Below are positions 43,027 to 52,044 of a DNA stretch of 64,000 nucleotides, in pieces. Position 1 is the first letter of the stretch. Each line of letters starts with the position of its first letter. The stretch spans positions 682,001 through 746,000 of the forward strand of contig CP011077.1 in NCBI GenBank assembly GCA_000963575.1, in the 5' to 3' direction. This DNA is from Klebsiella michiganensis. Lineage in GTDB: Bacteria > Pseudomonadota > Gammaproteobacteria > Enterobacterales > Enterobacteriaceae. The position numbers were made by a program, and so were the translations under genes. Under the pieces are notes generated by a model that worked only from the letters and a program-made list of their open reading frames with translations, was not told the origin of the DNA and made no database searches.

Positions 43027-44031
43027 GTGAAATTGGATGAAATCGCGCGTCTGGCTGGCGTGTCGCGCACCACGGCAAGCTACGTCATCAACGGAAAAGC
43101 AAAACAGTATCGCGTCAGCGATAAAACCGTTGAGAAAGTCATGGCGGTGGTACGTGAGCATAACTACCACCCTAATGCGGTAGCCGCCGGGCTACGTGCT
43201 GGACGCACGCGTTCTATCGGTCTGGTGATCCCTGACCTGGAAAACACCAGCTACACTCGTATAGCAAATTACCTTGAGCGTCAGGCTCGCCAGCGCGGCT
43301 ACCAGCTGCTGATTGCCTGCTCTGAGGATCAGCCTGACAACGAAATGCGCTGTATTGAGCACCTTCTGCAGCGGCAGGTTGATGCCATTATCGTGTCTAC
43401 CTCTTTGCCGCCGGAGCATCCTTTTTATCAGCGCTGGGCAAACGATTCGTTCCCTATTATTGCGCTCGATCGTGCGTTAGACCGTGAACATTTCACCAGC
43501 GTTGTCGGTGCTGACCAGGATGATGCAGAAATGCTGGCCGATGAACTGCGCAAATTCCCGGGTGAAAATATCCTTTACCTGGGCGCTTTACCTGAACTGT
43601 CAGTCAGTTTCCTGCGCGAACAAGGGTTCCGCACGGCCTGGAAGGATGATCCCCGCACAGTCAATTACCTCTACGCCAACAGCTATGAACGTGAAGCCGC
43701 CGCTCAGCTTTTTGAAAAATGGCTTGAAACTCACGAGATGCCGGATGCGCTTTACACAACCTCCTTTGCGCTGTTACAGGGGGTTATGGATGTGACGCTG
43801 CGTCGTCAGGGGCGGTTACCTTCAGAACTGGCCATCGCCACCTTTGGCGATCATGAACTGCTGGACTTCCTTCAGTGCCCGGTGTTGGCGGTAGCACAGC
43901 GCCACCGCGACGTTGCCGAACGCGTCCTGGAACTGGTGCTGGCAAGCCTTGATGAGCCACGTAAACCGAAGCCAGGGTTGACCCGTATTCGCCGTAATCT
44001 TTATCGTCGGGGTAGCTTAAGTCGTTACTGA
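43027..44031 (+). CDS. cra: Catabolite repressor/activator Cra (FruR)
   Basis: A 334-residue LacI-family regulator of the same length as E. coli Cra, which controls glycolysis, gluconeogenesis and fru genes and responds to fructose 1-phosphate. The helix-turn-helix KLDEIARLAGVSRTTASYVI opens the protein and the hinge and periplasmic-binding-protein-like effector domain follow (SIGLVIPDLENTSYTRIANYL). The start is GTG with AAGGGG five bases upstream. The frame matches E. coli Cra almost residue by residue. Confidence 0.98.
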   Translation: MKLDEIARLAGVSRTTASYVINGKAKQYRVSDKTVEKVMAVVREHNYHPNAVAAGLRAGRTRSIGLVIPDLENTSYTRIANYLERQARQRGYQLLIACSEDQPDNEMRCIEHLLQRQVDAIIVSTSLPPEHPFYQRWANDSFPIIALDRALDREHFTSVVGADQDDAEMLADELRKFPGENILYLGALPELSVSFLREQGFRTAWKDDPRTVNYLYANSYEREAAAQLFEKWLETHEMPDALYTTSFALLQGVMDVTLRRQGRLPSELAIATFGDHELLDFLQCPVLAVAQRHRDVAERVLELVLASLDEPRKPKPGLTRIRRNLYRRGSLSRY

Positions 44032-44067
44032 TAAAGAGATCATTATCAGCCACTTAATCTTAATTAA

Positions 44068-44125
44068 GATTTTTCCCGTATATTTACCCTTATTTTTTAA
44101 GGCAATTAATTAGGCGGGAAAAATC
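44068..44125. repeat. Perfect 11 bp inverted repeat after cra
   Basis: GATTTTTCCCG at 44068-44078 is matched exactly by CGGGAAAAATC at 44115-44125, with 36 AT-rich bases between. It lies 37 bp downstream of the cra stop. As RNA it would form a long hairpin but without a T run after it. Purpose unknown: an mRNA 3' stabiliser, a terminator of poor type, or protein sites. Confidence 0.5.
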
Positions 44126-44502
44126 AGGTAAAAAACTCCCCATCGAGAAATAAATCTCTTCTTTGTATTATTTTGTTACACACCAGCAGTTAAGAAATGT
44201 TGGATTATTAATCATTAGCAACCTCTCTTTACTTCTGTCCTGCGCAGAGCCAGTGCCAGACGGGGATCTGGCGCTGTTCACCCGCCTTGAAATACCTTAA
44301 AATGCCGCCCGCGTCGCAAACTGGGTACTTAATATTTATCCAGACATGTATTCGGTTGTTTTAACGCTGTAGATGTTTATTGGTCTTTTTCTTTCAAATA
44401 TTCATAACGTTAATTTTGCCTCGCCAATGCGGGCTTTTTCACGCCAGCCATTAATCAATCGCTTAGGCGCGGGAATTTATTCCCGTAAGCAGCCTGGCTG
44501 GC
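44126..44502. other. cra-mraZ spacer upstream of the mra promoter
   Basis: About 380 bp without a credible gene. Visible structures are the near-palindrome CGGGAATTTATTCCCG at 44470-44485, ending 17 bp before the mra -35 box, and a CCAGACGGGGATCTGG hairpin near 44252. Short plus-strand frames here lack recognisable similarity. Confidence 0.4.
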
Positions 44503-44573
44503 TTGACAAGGTTTTCCTCCCCTCCGTAAACTCCTTTATGTGGGAATTTGTGGGTTAAAGTGGTGAAATGGGT
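44503..44573 (+). promoter_or_regulatory. mra promoter and MraZ operator of the dcw cluster
   Basis: A consensus -35 TTGACA (44503-44508), an 18 bp spacer and TAAACT (44527-44532). Downstream lie direct repeats with a 10 bp period: TGGGA (44541), TGGGT (44551), TGGTG (44561), plus TGGGT at 44569. TGGGN repeats spaced by 5 bp are the MraZ binding sites of the E. coli mra promoter, so MraZ probably represses its own operon here. Confidence 0.88.
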
Positions 44574-44593
44574 CATTAAAGGGTGAGGCTGGC

Positions 44594-45052
44594 ATGTTCC
44601 GTGGGGCAACGTTAGTCAATCTCGACAGCAAGGGGCGGCTCGCCGTACCTACCCGTTACAGGGAAAAGCTGATCGAAATCTCTGAAGGTCAGATGGTTTG
44701 TACCATCGACATCCATCACCCCTGCCTGCTGCTTTATACCGTTCCTGAGTGGGAAATCATTGAACAAAAGCTTGCCCGTCTGTCGAGCATGAACCCCGCA
44801 GAACGCCGCGTTCAGCGCCTGTTATTGGGACATGCCAGTGAATGTCAGATGGATAGCGCCGGGCGGTTGCTGCTGGCGCCAGTTTTACGGCAGCACGCCG
44901 GGCTTACCAAAGAAGTCATGCTGGTCGGCCAGTTCAATAAGTTTGAGCTGTGGGATGAGGCGACCTGGCATCAACAGGTCAAGGAAGATATCGACGCTGA
45001 GCAGGGTTCGACAAACACCTTGTCGGATCGTCTGCAGGACTTGTCACTTTAG
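44594..45052 (+). CDS. mraZ: Transcriptional regulator MraZ
   Basis: A 152-residue AbrB-like DNA-binding protein (same as E. coli) that forms ring oligomers and represses the dcw cluster. Two SpoVT/AbrB-type repeats each carry the DxxxR motif, DSKGR near residue 11 and DSAGR near residue 90. It is the first gene of the cluster; rsmH starts 2 bp after it. Confidence 0.97.
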   Translation: MFRGATLVNLDSKGRLAVPTRYREKLIEISEGQMVCTIDIHHPCLLLYTVPEWEIIEQKLARLSSMNPAERRVQRLLLGHASECQMDSAGRLLLAPVLRQHAGLTKEVMLVGQFNKFELWDEATWHQQVKEDIDAEQGSTNTLSDRLQDLSL

Positions 45053-45054
45053 AA

Positions 45055-45996
45055 ATGATGGAAAATTTTAAACATACTACGGTGCTGCTGGACGAGGCCG
45101 TGAACGGCCTGAATATTCGTCCTGACGGCATCTACATTGATGGCACTTTTGGTCGTGGTGGTCACTCACGCCTGATTCTGTCCCAGCTCGGTGAGCAAGG
45201 ACGGCTACTGGCGATCGACCGCGATCCGCAGGCGATCGCCGCGGCTGCCGCTATCGATGACCCACGCTTCTCCATCATTCATGGCCCATTCTCTGCGCTG
45301 GCAGATTACGCTCGTGAGCGCGAACTGGACGGCAAGATCGACGGCATTTTGCTGGATCTCGGCGTCTCTTCACCGCAGCTGGATGATGCAGAGCGCGGTT
45401 TCTCATTTATGCGTGATGGGCCGCTGGATATGCGTATGGACCCAACCCGGGGCCAGTCTGCTGCCCAATGGCTGATGACGGCGGAAGAAGCCGATATTGC
45501 CTGGGTGATTAAAACCTTTGGTGAAGAACGTTTTGGAAAACGTATTGCACGCGCCATCGTTGAGCGTAACCGCGAAGAGCCGATGACACGTACCAAAGAG
45601 CTGGCGGCCGTCGTGTCTGCTGCGATGCCAGTTAAAGATAAATTCAAGCATCCGGCGACCCGTACGTTCCAGGCCATCCGCATTTGGATCAACAGCGAGC
45701 TGGATGAAATTGAGAAAGCGCTGAATGGCTCGCTGGAGGCGTTATCTCCTGGCGGTCGTTTATCGATAATCAGTTTCCATTCTCTGGAAGACCGCATCGT
45801 TAAACGCTTTATGCGTGAAAACAGCCGAGGGCCACAGGTTCCGGCCGGTTTACCGATGACGGAAGCTCAGCTGAATAAGCTGGGCGGTCGCCAGTTGAAA
45901 GCGTTAGGTAAACTGATGCCGGGCGAAGAAGAAGTGGCGGAAAACCCGCGTGCCCGTAGTTCTGTTTTGCGTATCGCAGAGAGGACTAGCGCATGA
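45055..45996 (+). CDS. rsmH: 16S rRNA (cytosine-1402 N4)-methyltransferase
   Basis: A 313-residue SAM-dependent enzyme (same as E. coli MraW) that N4-methylates C1402 in the decoding centre. SAM-binding motif GTFGRGGHSRLIL lies near residue 31, with ILLDLGVSSPQLDD and ISFHSLEDRIVKRFM further on. It overlaps ftsL by 4 bp. Confidence 0.97.
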   Translation: MMENFKHTTVLLDEAVNGLNIRPDGIYIDGTFGRGGHSRLILSQLGEQGRLLAIDRDPQAIAAAAAIDDPRFSIIHGPFSALADYARERELDGKIDGILLDLGVSSPQLDDAERGFSFMRDGPLDMRMDPTRGQSAAQWLMTAEEADIAWVIKTFGEERFGKRIARAIVERNREEPMTRTKELAAVVSAAMPVKDKFKHPATRTFQAIRIWINSELDEIEKALNGSLEALSPGGRLSIISFHSLEDRIVKRFMRENSRGPQVPAGLPMTEAQLNKLGGRQLKALGKLMPGEEEVAENPRARSSVLRIAERTSA

Positions 45997-46355
45997 TCAA
46001 TCGGGTGACAGAAACCCTCAGCAGAATGACGCAGCTCGGCAGCAACGAGCGCCATGCTTTGCCTGCCGTGATTGGCGGCGATCTTCTGCGTCATGGGAAA
46101 CTGGCACTTTGCTTGTTCGTCGCCATCATAGTGACCGCAGTTTCCGTGGTCACTACGGCACACCATACCCGTCTGCTTACCGCACAGCGTGAGCAGATGG
46201 TACTCGAACGTGATGCGCTGGATATTGAATGGCGCAACCTGATTCTTGAAGAAAACGCGCTCGGCGATCACAGCCGGGTAGAACGGATCGCCACGGAAAA
46301 GCTGCAGTTGCAGCATGTCGATCCTTCGCAGGAAAACATCGTAGTTCAGCAATAA
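45993..46355 (+). CDS. ftsL: Cell division protein FtsL
   Basis: A 120-residue bitopic divisome protein (E. coli 121). A cytoplasmic tail of about 35 residues precedes one membrane helix (KLALCLFVAIIVTAVSVV) and a periplasmic heptad-repeat coiled coil (from about HHTRLLTAQREQ). It forms the FtsQLB complex that activates FtsWI. Confidence 0.96.
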   Translation: MINRVTETLSRMTQLGSNERHALPAVIGGDLLRHGKLALCLFVAIIVTAVSVVTTAHHTRLLTAQREQMVLERDALDIEWRNLILEENALGDHSRVERIATEKLQLQHVDPSQENIVVQQ

Positions 46356-46370
46356 GGAATAGTGCGACAG

Positions 46371-48137
46371 ATGAGAGCAGCGGCAAAAGCGCTTAAACCA
46401 AAACGTCAGGAAGAACAGGCCAACTTTGTCAGTTGGCGTTTTGCGTTGCTTTGCGGTTGCATTCTGTTGGCGCTGACTTTTCTGCTTGGTCGTGTTGCCT
46501 GGCTGCAGATAATCAACCCGGACATGCTTGTACGTCAGGGTGACATGCGTTCACTGCGCGTCCAGGAAGTCTCAACCTCCCGCGGCATGATAAGCGATCG
46601 CGCGGGACGTCCTCTTGCGGTTAGCGTACCGGTAAATGCCGTATGGGCCGATCCAAAAGAGCTGCACGATGCTGGCGGCGTGACGCTGGATAACCGCTGG
46701 AAGGCGCTGGCAGATGCCCTAAAAATTCCTCTCGACCAGCTTTCATCCCGCGTGAACAGCAACCCAAATGGGCGGTTTATTTATCTCGCTCGCCAGGTTA
46801 ACCCGGATATTGGCGACTACATCAAAAAGCTCAAGCTTCCGGGGATACATCTTCGCCAGGAGTCTCGTCGCTACTATCCATCAGGCGAAGTGACTGCTCA
46901 CCTTATCGGTTTTACTAACGTGGACAGCGAAGGGATCGAGGGGGTGGAAAAAAGCTTTGATAAATGGCTCACTGGCCAGCCCGGCGAACGCGTGGTGCGT
47001 AAAGATCGCTACGGGCGCGTTATCGAAGACATTTCCTCTACCGACAGCCAGGCCGCCCATAACCTGGCTTTGAGCATTGATGAACGCCTGCAGGCGCTGG
47101 TCTATCGCGAACTGAATAATGCCGTTGCCTTTAACAAAGCCGAATCGGGCAGCGCCGTTTTAGTTGACGTGAATACTGGTGAAGTCCTGGCAATGGCGAA
47201 CAGCCCGTCCTACAACCCGAATAACCTGACCGGCACGGCAAAAGACGTGATGCGTAACCGCACCATCACCGACGTCTTCGAGCCGGGTTCCACCGTTAAG
47301 CCAATGGTGGTGATGACCGCGCTGCAGCGTGGCGTGGTGAATGAAAATACCGTGCTGAATACTATTCCGTACCGCATTAATGGTCATGAGATCAAAGATG
47401 TGGCGCGGTACAGCGAATTGACCCTTACCGGGGTTCTACAGAAGTCGAGTAACGTCGGTGTTTCTAAGCTGGCGTTAGCGATGCCCTCCTCAGCGTTAGT
47501 AGATACTTACTCACGTTTTGGACTGGGAAAAGCGACCAATTTGGGGTTGGTCGGGGAACGCAGTGGCTTATATCCTCAAAAACAACGGTGGTCTGACATA
47601 GAGAGGGCCACCTTCTCTTTCGGCTATGGGCTAATGGTAACCCCGTTACAGTTAGCGCGAGTCTACGCAACGATTGGCAGCTACGGCATCTATCGCCCGC
47701 TGTCGATTACCAAAGTTGACCCGCCGGTTCCCGGCGAGCGTATCTTTGCTGAATCTACCGTACGCACCGTGGTGCACATGATGGAAAGCGTGGCGCTGCC
47801 CGGCGGCGGCGGCGTGAAGGCGGCCATTAAGGGCTACCGTATTGCTATTAAAACCGGTACTGCGAAAAAAGTCGGGCCGGACGGTAAGTATATAAACAAA
47901 TACATTGCTTACACCGCAGGCGTTGCGCCAGCCAGCCAGCCGCGATTTGCGCTGGTGGTGGTTATCAATGACCCGCAGGGCGGTAAGTATTACGGCGGTG
48001 CCGTATCTGCACCTGTGTTCGGTGCCATCATGGGCGGCGTACTGCGCACCATGAACATCGAGCCGGATGCGCTGGCAACCGGTGAAAAAAGCGAATTTGT
48101 AATTAATCAGAAAGAGGCATCAGGTGGCAGATCGTAA
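46371..48137 (+). CDS. ftsI: Septal peptidoglycan transpeptidase FtsI (PBP3)
   Basis: A 588-residue class B penicillin-binding protein (same as E. coli). An N-terminal membrane anchor (FALLCGCILLALTFLLG) and non-catalytic domain precede the transpeptidase with SxxK in GSTVKP (Ser about 307), SSN in QKSSNVGV and KTGTAKK. The segment TIPYRINGHE has no insertion of the kind linked to beta-lactam resistance. The ATG at 46371 matches E. coli; a GTG at 46362 is in frame. It overlaps murE by 14 bp. Confidence 0.97.
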   Translation: MRAAAKALKPKRQEEQANFVSWRFALLCGCILLALTFLLGRVAWLQIINPDMLVRQGDMRSLRVQEVSTSRGMISDRAGRPLAVSVPVNAVWADPKELHDAGGVTLDNRWKALADALKIPLDQLSSRVNSNPNGRFIYLARQVNPDIGDYIKKLKLPGIHLRQESRRYYPSGEVTAHLIGFTNVDSEGIEGVEKSFDKWLTGQPGERVVRKDRYGRVIEDISSTDSQAAHNLALSIDERLQALVYRELNNAVAFNKAESGSAVLVDVNTGEVLAMANSPSYNPNNLTGTAKDVMRNRTITDVFEPGSTVKPMVVMTALQRGVVNENTVLNTIPYRINGHEIKDVARYSELTLTGVLQKSSNVGVSKLALAMPSSALVDTYSRFGLGKATNLGLVGERSGLYPQKQRWSDIERATFSFGYGLMVTPLQLARVYATIGSYGIYRPLSITKVDPPVPGERIFAESTVRTVVHMMESVALPGGGGVKAAIKGYRIAIKTGTAKKVGPDGKYINKYIAYTAGVAPASQPRFALVVVINDPQGGKYYGGAVSAPVFGAIMGGVLRTMNIEPDALATGEKSEFVINQKEASGGRS

Positions 48138-49611
48138 TTTGAGCGACCTTCTTGCTCCGTGGGTAGCCGGACTACCTGCGAGAGCGCTGCGAGAGATGAC
48201 ACTCGACAGCCGCGTGGCGGCTGCGGGGGATCTTTTTGTGGCTGTGGTCGGTCATCAGGCGGACGGGCGTCGTTATATCCCGCAGGCGATAGCACAGGGT
48301 GTGGCTGCCGTGATCGCAGAAGCGGACGGTGAAGCGGCGGATGGCGAAGTTCGCGAGATGCACGGCGTACCGGTCATTTACCTGAGTCAGCTGCATCAGC
48401 GACTGTCTGCGCTGGCAGGCCGTTTCTATCACCAGCCTTCTGAATCCTTGCGGCTGGTCGGCGTCACCGGCACCAACGGCAAAACGACAACCACTCAACT
48501 GTTGGCGCAGTGGGCGCAGTTATTGGGTGAAACCAGCGCCGTGATGGGCACCGTGGGCAATGGCCTGCTCGGGCAGGTTGTGCCGACTGAAAATACCACA
48601 GGCTCTGCGGTAGACGTACAGCACGTCCTGGCGAGCCTGAAGGGGCAAGGCGCAACCTTTGGCGCCATGGAAGTCTCATCCCATGGCCTAGTTCAGCACC
48701 GCGTCGCGGCGCTGAAATTTGCCGCGTCCGTGTTTACCAATTTAAGTCGCGATCACCTTGATTATCACGGCGATATGGCGAATTACGAAGCCGCTAAGTG
48801 GCTGTTGTTTTCCGAGCATGACTGCGGCCAGGCGATCATTAACGCCGATGACGAAGTGGGTCACCGCTGGTTGATGCGCCTGCCAGATGCCGTTGCGGTC
48901 ACCATGGAAAATAACCTTGAGCCGGGGGCGCATGGGCGCTGGCTGAAGGCTGACGAAGTGATTTATCACGACGGTGGGGCGACGATTCGCTTCAGTTCAT
49001 CGTGGGGTGAAGGCGAGATCGAAAGCCGTCTGATGGGCGCGTTTAACGTAAGCAACCTGCTGTTGGCTTTAGCCACGTTGCTGGCGCTGGATTACCCGCT
49101 CAAAGCATTAATTGAAACTGGTCCACGTCTGCAGCCTGTTTGCGGGCGAATGGAAGTGTTCAGCGCCGCCGGCAAACCGACCGTGGTGGTGGACTATGCC
49201 CACACGCCGGATGCGCTGGAAAAAGCGCTGCAGGCGGCCCGGCTGCACTGTTCCGGCAAGCTGTGGTGCGTGTTTGGCTGCGGCGGCGACCGCGACAAAG
49301 GTAAGCGGCCTATCATGGGCGGTATTGCCGAGCAATACGCCGATGTGGTGGTGGTGACCGATGACAACCCACGTACCGAAGAGCCGAAGGCCATCGTCGA
49401 CGATATTCTGACCGGTATGCTGGACGCAGGGCGGGCGCATGTTGTGTTGGGGCGTGCAGAAGCGGTGACCAACGCGATTATGCAGGCCAAAGAGAATGAT
49501 GTCGTTCTGCTGGCAGGTAAAGGGCACGAGGATTATCAGATTGTCGGTAACCGTCGTCTGGATTACTCCGACCGCGTAACAGCGGCTCGTCTGCTGGGGG
49601 TGGTGGCATGA
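48124..49611 (+). CDS. murE: UDP-MurNAc-L-Ala-D-Glu:meso-DAP ligase
   Basis: A 495-residue Mur ligase (same as E. coli) adding meso-diaminopimelate to the peptidoglycan precursor. The ATP loop GVTGTNGKTTTTQL lies near residue 114 and the DAP-specific motif DDNPRTEEP near residue 413. The start is GTG, overlapping ftsI. MurF follows with a 4 bp overlap. Confidence 0.97.
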   Translation: MADRNLSDLLAPWVAGLPARALREMTLDSRVAAAGDLFVAVVGHQADGRRYIPQAIAQGVAAVIAEADGEAADGEVREMHGVPVIYLSQLHQRLSALAGRFYHQPSESLRLVGVTGTNGKTTTTQLLAQWAQLLGETSAVMGTVGNGLLGQVVPTENTTGSAVDVQHVLASLKGQGATFGAMEVSSHGLVQHRVAALKFAASVFTNLSRDHLDYHGDMANYEAAKWLLFSEHDCGQAIINADDEVGHRWLMRLPDAVAVTMENNLEPGAHGRWLKADEVIYHDGGATIRFSSSWGEGEIESRLMGAFNVSNLLLALATLLALDYPLKALIETGPRLQPVCGRMEVFSAAGKPTVVVDYAHTPDALEKALQAARLHCSGKLWCVFGCGGDRDKGKRPIMGGIAEQYADVVVVTDDNPRTEEPKAIVDDILTGMLDAGRAHVVLGRAEAVTNAIMQAKENDVVLLAGKGHEDYQIVGNRRLDYSDRVTAARLLGVVA

Positions 49612-50966
49612 TCCGCGTCTCCCTGAAGCAACTGGCGTCCATTCTCAATGGACAGCTACATGGCGCAGATGCTGACATTATCGATGTCACAACGGATACC
49701 CGTAAGCTGACGGCTGGTTGCCTGTTTGTCGCGCTGAAAGGCGAACGTTTTGACGCCCATGACTTTGCTGCCGATGCGGTGCAGGGCGGTGCAGGCGCGC
49801 TACTGGTTAACCGTAAGCTGGATATTGATGTGCCACAGCTGGTTGTGGCCGATACTCGTCTTGCTTTTGGCGAGCTAGGCGCGTGGGTTCGCCAGCAGGT
49901 GCCCACTCGCGTTGTTGCCTTAACAGGCTCTTCCGGCAAAACCTCTGTGAAGGAAATGGCGGCTTCTATCCTGCGGCAGTGTGGCAATACACTCTATACC
50001 GCAGGCAATCTGAATAACGATATCGGCGTGCCGATGACGCTACTGCGTCTGACCCCAGAATATGATTATGCCGTTATCGAGCTGGGGGCAAACCACCAGG
50101 GCGAAATCGCATGGACCGTAGGCTTAACGCGGCCCGAAGCTGCGCTGGTGAATAACCTGGCGGCCGCGCACCTTGAAGGCTTTGGCTCACTGGCCGGCGT
50201 TGCGAAAGCGAAAGGCGAGATCTTTACCGGCCTGGCGGCAAACGGTACGGCGATCCTTAACGCCGATAATAACGACTGGCTGAACTGGCAGGCTATCATT
50301 GGCGATCGCAAAACCTGGCGCTTCTCACCGAATGCCGCCGGGAGTGATTTCACCGCGACGAATATCCATATTACCTCCCACGGCACTGAATTTACGCTGC
50401 ATACGCCTCAGGGCGATGTTGATGTCGTTCTGCCGCTGCCGGGTCGGCACAATATTGCTAACGCGCTGGCGGCTACCGCGCTGGCGATGGCCGTCGGCGC
50501 AACGCCCGAAGCCATAAAAGCGGGGCTCGCGGAGCTTAAAGCCGTGCCAGGCCGACTGTTCCCTATTCAACTGGCAGAAAATCAGCTGCTGCTGGATGAC
50601 AGCTACAACGCTAATGTGGGCTCAATGACCGCGGCGGCGCAGGTGCTGTCAGAAATGCCGGGCTACCGCGTGATGGTGGTTGGCGATATGGGGGAGCTGG
50701 GTGATGAAGCTGAAGCTTGTCATCGTCAGGTTGGCGAAGCGGCAAAAGCTGCGGGCATTGACTGCGTTCTGAGCGTCGGCGTGTTAAGCCAGACGCTCAG
50801 TGACGCATCAGACGTTGGTGAACATTTTACCGATAAACAGGCCGTGGTGGCGCGTTTGAAAGCGCTTATTGCGGAACACTCAATTTTAACCATTTTGGTG
50901 AAAGGTTCACGTAGTGCGGCCATGGAAGAGGTGGTTCGCGCATTACAGGAGAAACAAGCATGCTAG
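49608..50966 (+). CDS. murF: UDP-MurNAc-tripeptide:D-Ala-D-Ala ligase
   Basis: A 452-residue Mur ligase (same as E. coli) that attaches D-Ala-D-Ala made by Ddl. The ATP loop is GSSGKTSVKEM near residue 107, and AGNLNNDIGVPMTLLRL and ELGANHQGEI are typical. It overlaps murE by 4 bp and mraY by 7 bp. Confidence 0.97.
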   Translation: MIRVSLKQLASILNGQLHGADADIIDVTTDTRKLTAGCLFVALKGERFDAHDFAADAVQGGAGALLVNRKLDIDVPQLVVADTRLAFGELGAWVRQQVPTRVVALTGSSGKTSVKEMAASILRQCGNTLYTAGNLNNDIGVPMTLLRLTPEYDYAVIELGANHQGEIAWTVGLTRPEAALVNNLAAAHLEGFGSLAGVAKAKGEIFTGLAANGTAILNADNNDWLNWQAIIGDRKTWRFSPNAAGSDFTATNIHITSHGTEFTLHTPQGDVDVVLPLPGRHNIANALAATALAMAVGATPEAIKAGLAELKAVPGRLFPIQLAENQLLLDDSYNANVGSMTAAAQVLSEMPGYRVMVVGDMGELGDEAEACHRQVGEAAKAAGIDCVLSVGVLSQTLSDASDVGEHFTDKQAVVARLKALIAEHSILTILVKGSRSAAMEEVVRALQEKQAC

Positions 50967-52042
50967 TTTGGCTGGCCGAACATTTGGTCAAATATTATTC
51001 CGGCTTTAACGTCTTTTCCTATCTGACGTTTCGCGCCATCGTCAGCCTGCTGACCGCTCTGTTTATCTCCCTGTGGATGGGGCCGCGGATGATCGCGCGT
51101 TTACAGCAACTCTCCTTCGGGCAAGTTGTGCGTAACGATGGCCCTGAGTCGCACTTTAGCAAGAAAGGGACACCAACCATGGGCGGGATCATGATCCTGA
51201 CCGCCATTGTGGTATCCGTGCTGATGTGGGCTTATCCCTCCAACCCTTATGTCTGGTGCGTGCTGTTTGTCCTGATAGGCTTCGGGATCGTTGGCTTTGT
51301 CGATGACTACCGCAAAGTGGTCAGAAAGGACACCAAAGGGCTGATTGCGCGCTGGAAATACTTCTGGATGTCGGTGATTGCGCTGGTAGTGGCTTTCACG
51401 ATGTATGCCGCCGGGAAAGGGACGCCTGCCACTGAACTGGTTGTGCCGTTCTTCAAGGACGTCATGCCGCAGCTTGGTCTGTTCTACGTGCTGCTTGCCT
51501 ACTTTGTCATTGTCGGTACCGGTAATGCGGTAAACCTGACCGATGGTCTTGATGGCCTGGCGATTATGCCTACGGTGTTCGTGGCTGCCGGTTTTGCGCT
51601 GGTGGCATGGGCTACGGGGAACATGAACTTTGCGGGTTACCTGCACATTCCTTACCTGCGCCATGCGGGGGAACTGGTTATCGTCTGTACGGCGATTGTC
51701 GGCGCAGGTCTGGGTTTCCTGTGGTTCAACACCTACCCGGCTCAGGTCTTTATGGGTGACGTAGGCTCTCTGGCTCTCGGCGGGGCGCTGGGGACTATCG
51801 CGGTGCTGCTGCGTCAGGAGTTCTTGCTGGTGATTATGGGCGGTGTGTTCGTCGTTGAAACGTTATCGGTGATCCTGCAGGTAGGCTCGTTCAAGCTTCG
51901 TGGGCAGCGTATTTTCCGCATGGCACCGATTCACCACCACTATGAATTGAAAGGCTGGCCGGAGCCGCGCGTTATTGTGCGCTTCTGGATTATTTCGCTG
52001 ATGCTGGTGCTGATTGGCCTCGCTACGCTGAAGGTTCGCTAA
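50960..52042 (+). CDS. mraY: Phospho-MurNAc-pentapeptide transferase MraY
   Basis: A 360-residue inner-membrane enzyme with ten predicted membrane helices (same as E. coli) that links phospho-MurNAc-pentapeptide to undecaprenyl phosphate, giving lipid I. Catalytic Asp residues lie in GFVDDYRKV and NLTDGLDGL, and the histidine cluster in MAPIHHHYELKGWPE is kept. murD starts 2 bp after the end. Confidence 0.97.
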   Translation: MLVWLAEHLVKYYSGFNVFSYLTFRAIVSLLTALFISLWMGPRMIARLQQLSFGQVVRNDGPESHFSKKGTPTMGGIMILTAIVVSVLMWAYPSNPYVWCVLFVLIGFGIVGFVDDYRKVVRKDTKGLIARWKYFWMSVIALVVAFTMYAAGKGTPATELVVPFFKDVMPQLGLFYVLLAYFVIVGTGNAVNLTDGLDGLAIMPTVFVAAGFALVAWATGNMNFAGYLHIPYLRHAGELVIVCTAIVGAGLGFLWFNTYPAQVFMGDVGSLALGGALGTIAVLLRQEFLLVIMGGVFVVETLSVILQVGSFKLRGQRIFRMAPIHHHYELKGWPEPRVIVRFWIISLMLVLIGLATLKVR

Positions 52043-52044
52043 AC

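Noticed and set aside
44373..44558. A 61-codon open frame just before mraZ
   Set aside because: It spans the mra promoter and MraZ operator and has no similarity; regulatory DNA explains it better.
47350..47410. PBP3 four-residue insertion linked to beta-lactam resistance
   Set aside because: The YRIN that appears after NTIP is the normal single copy, as in wild-type E. coli FtsI, not a duplication.
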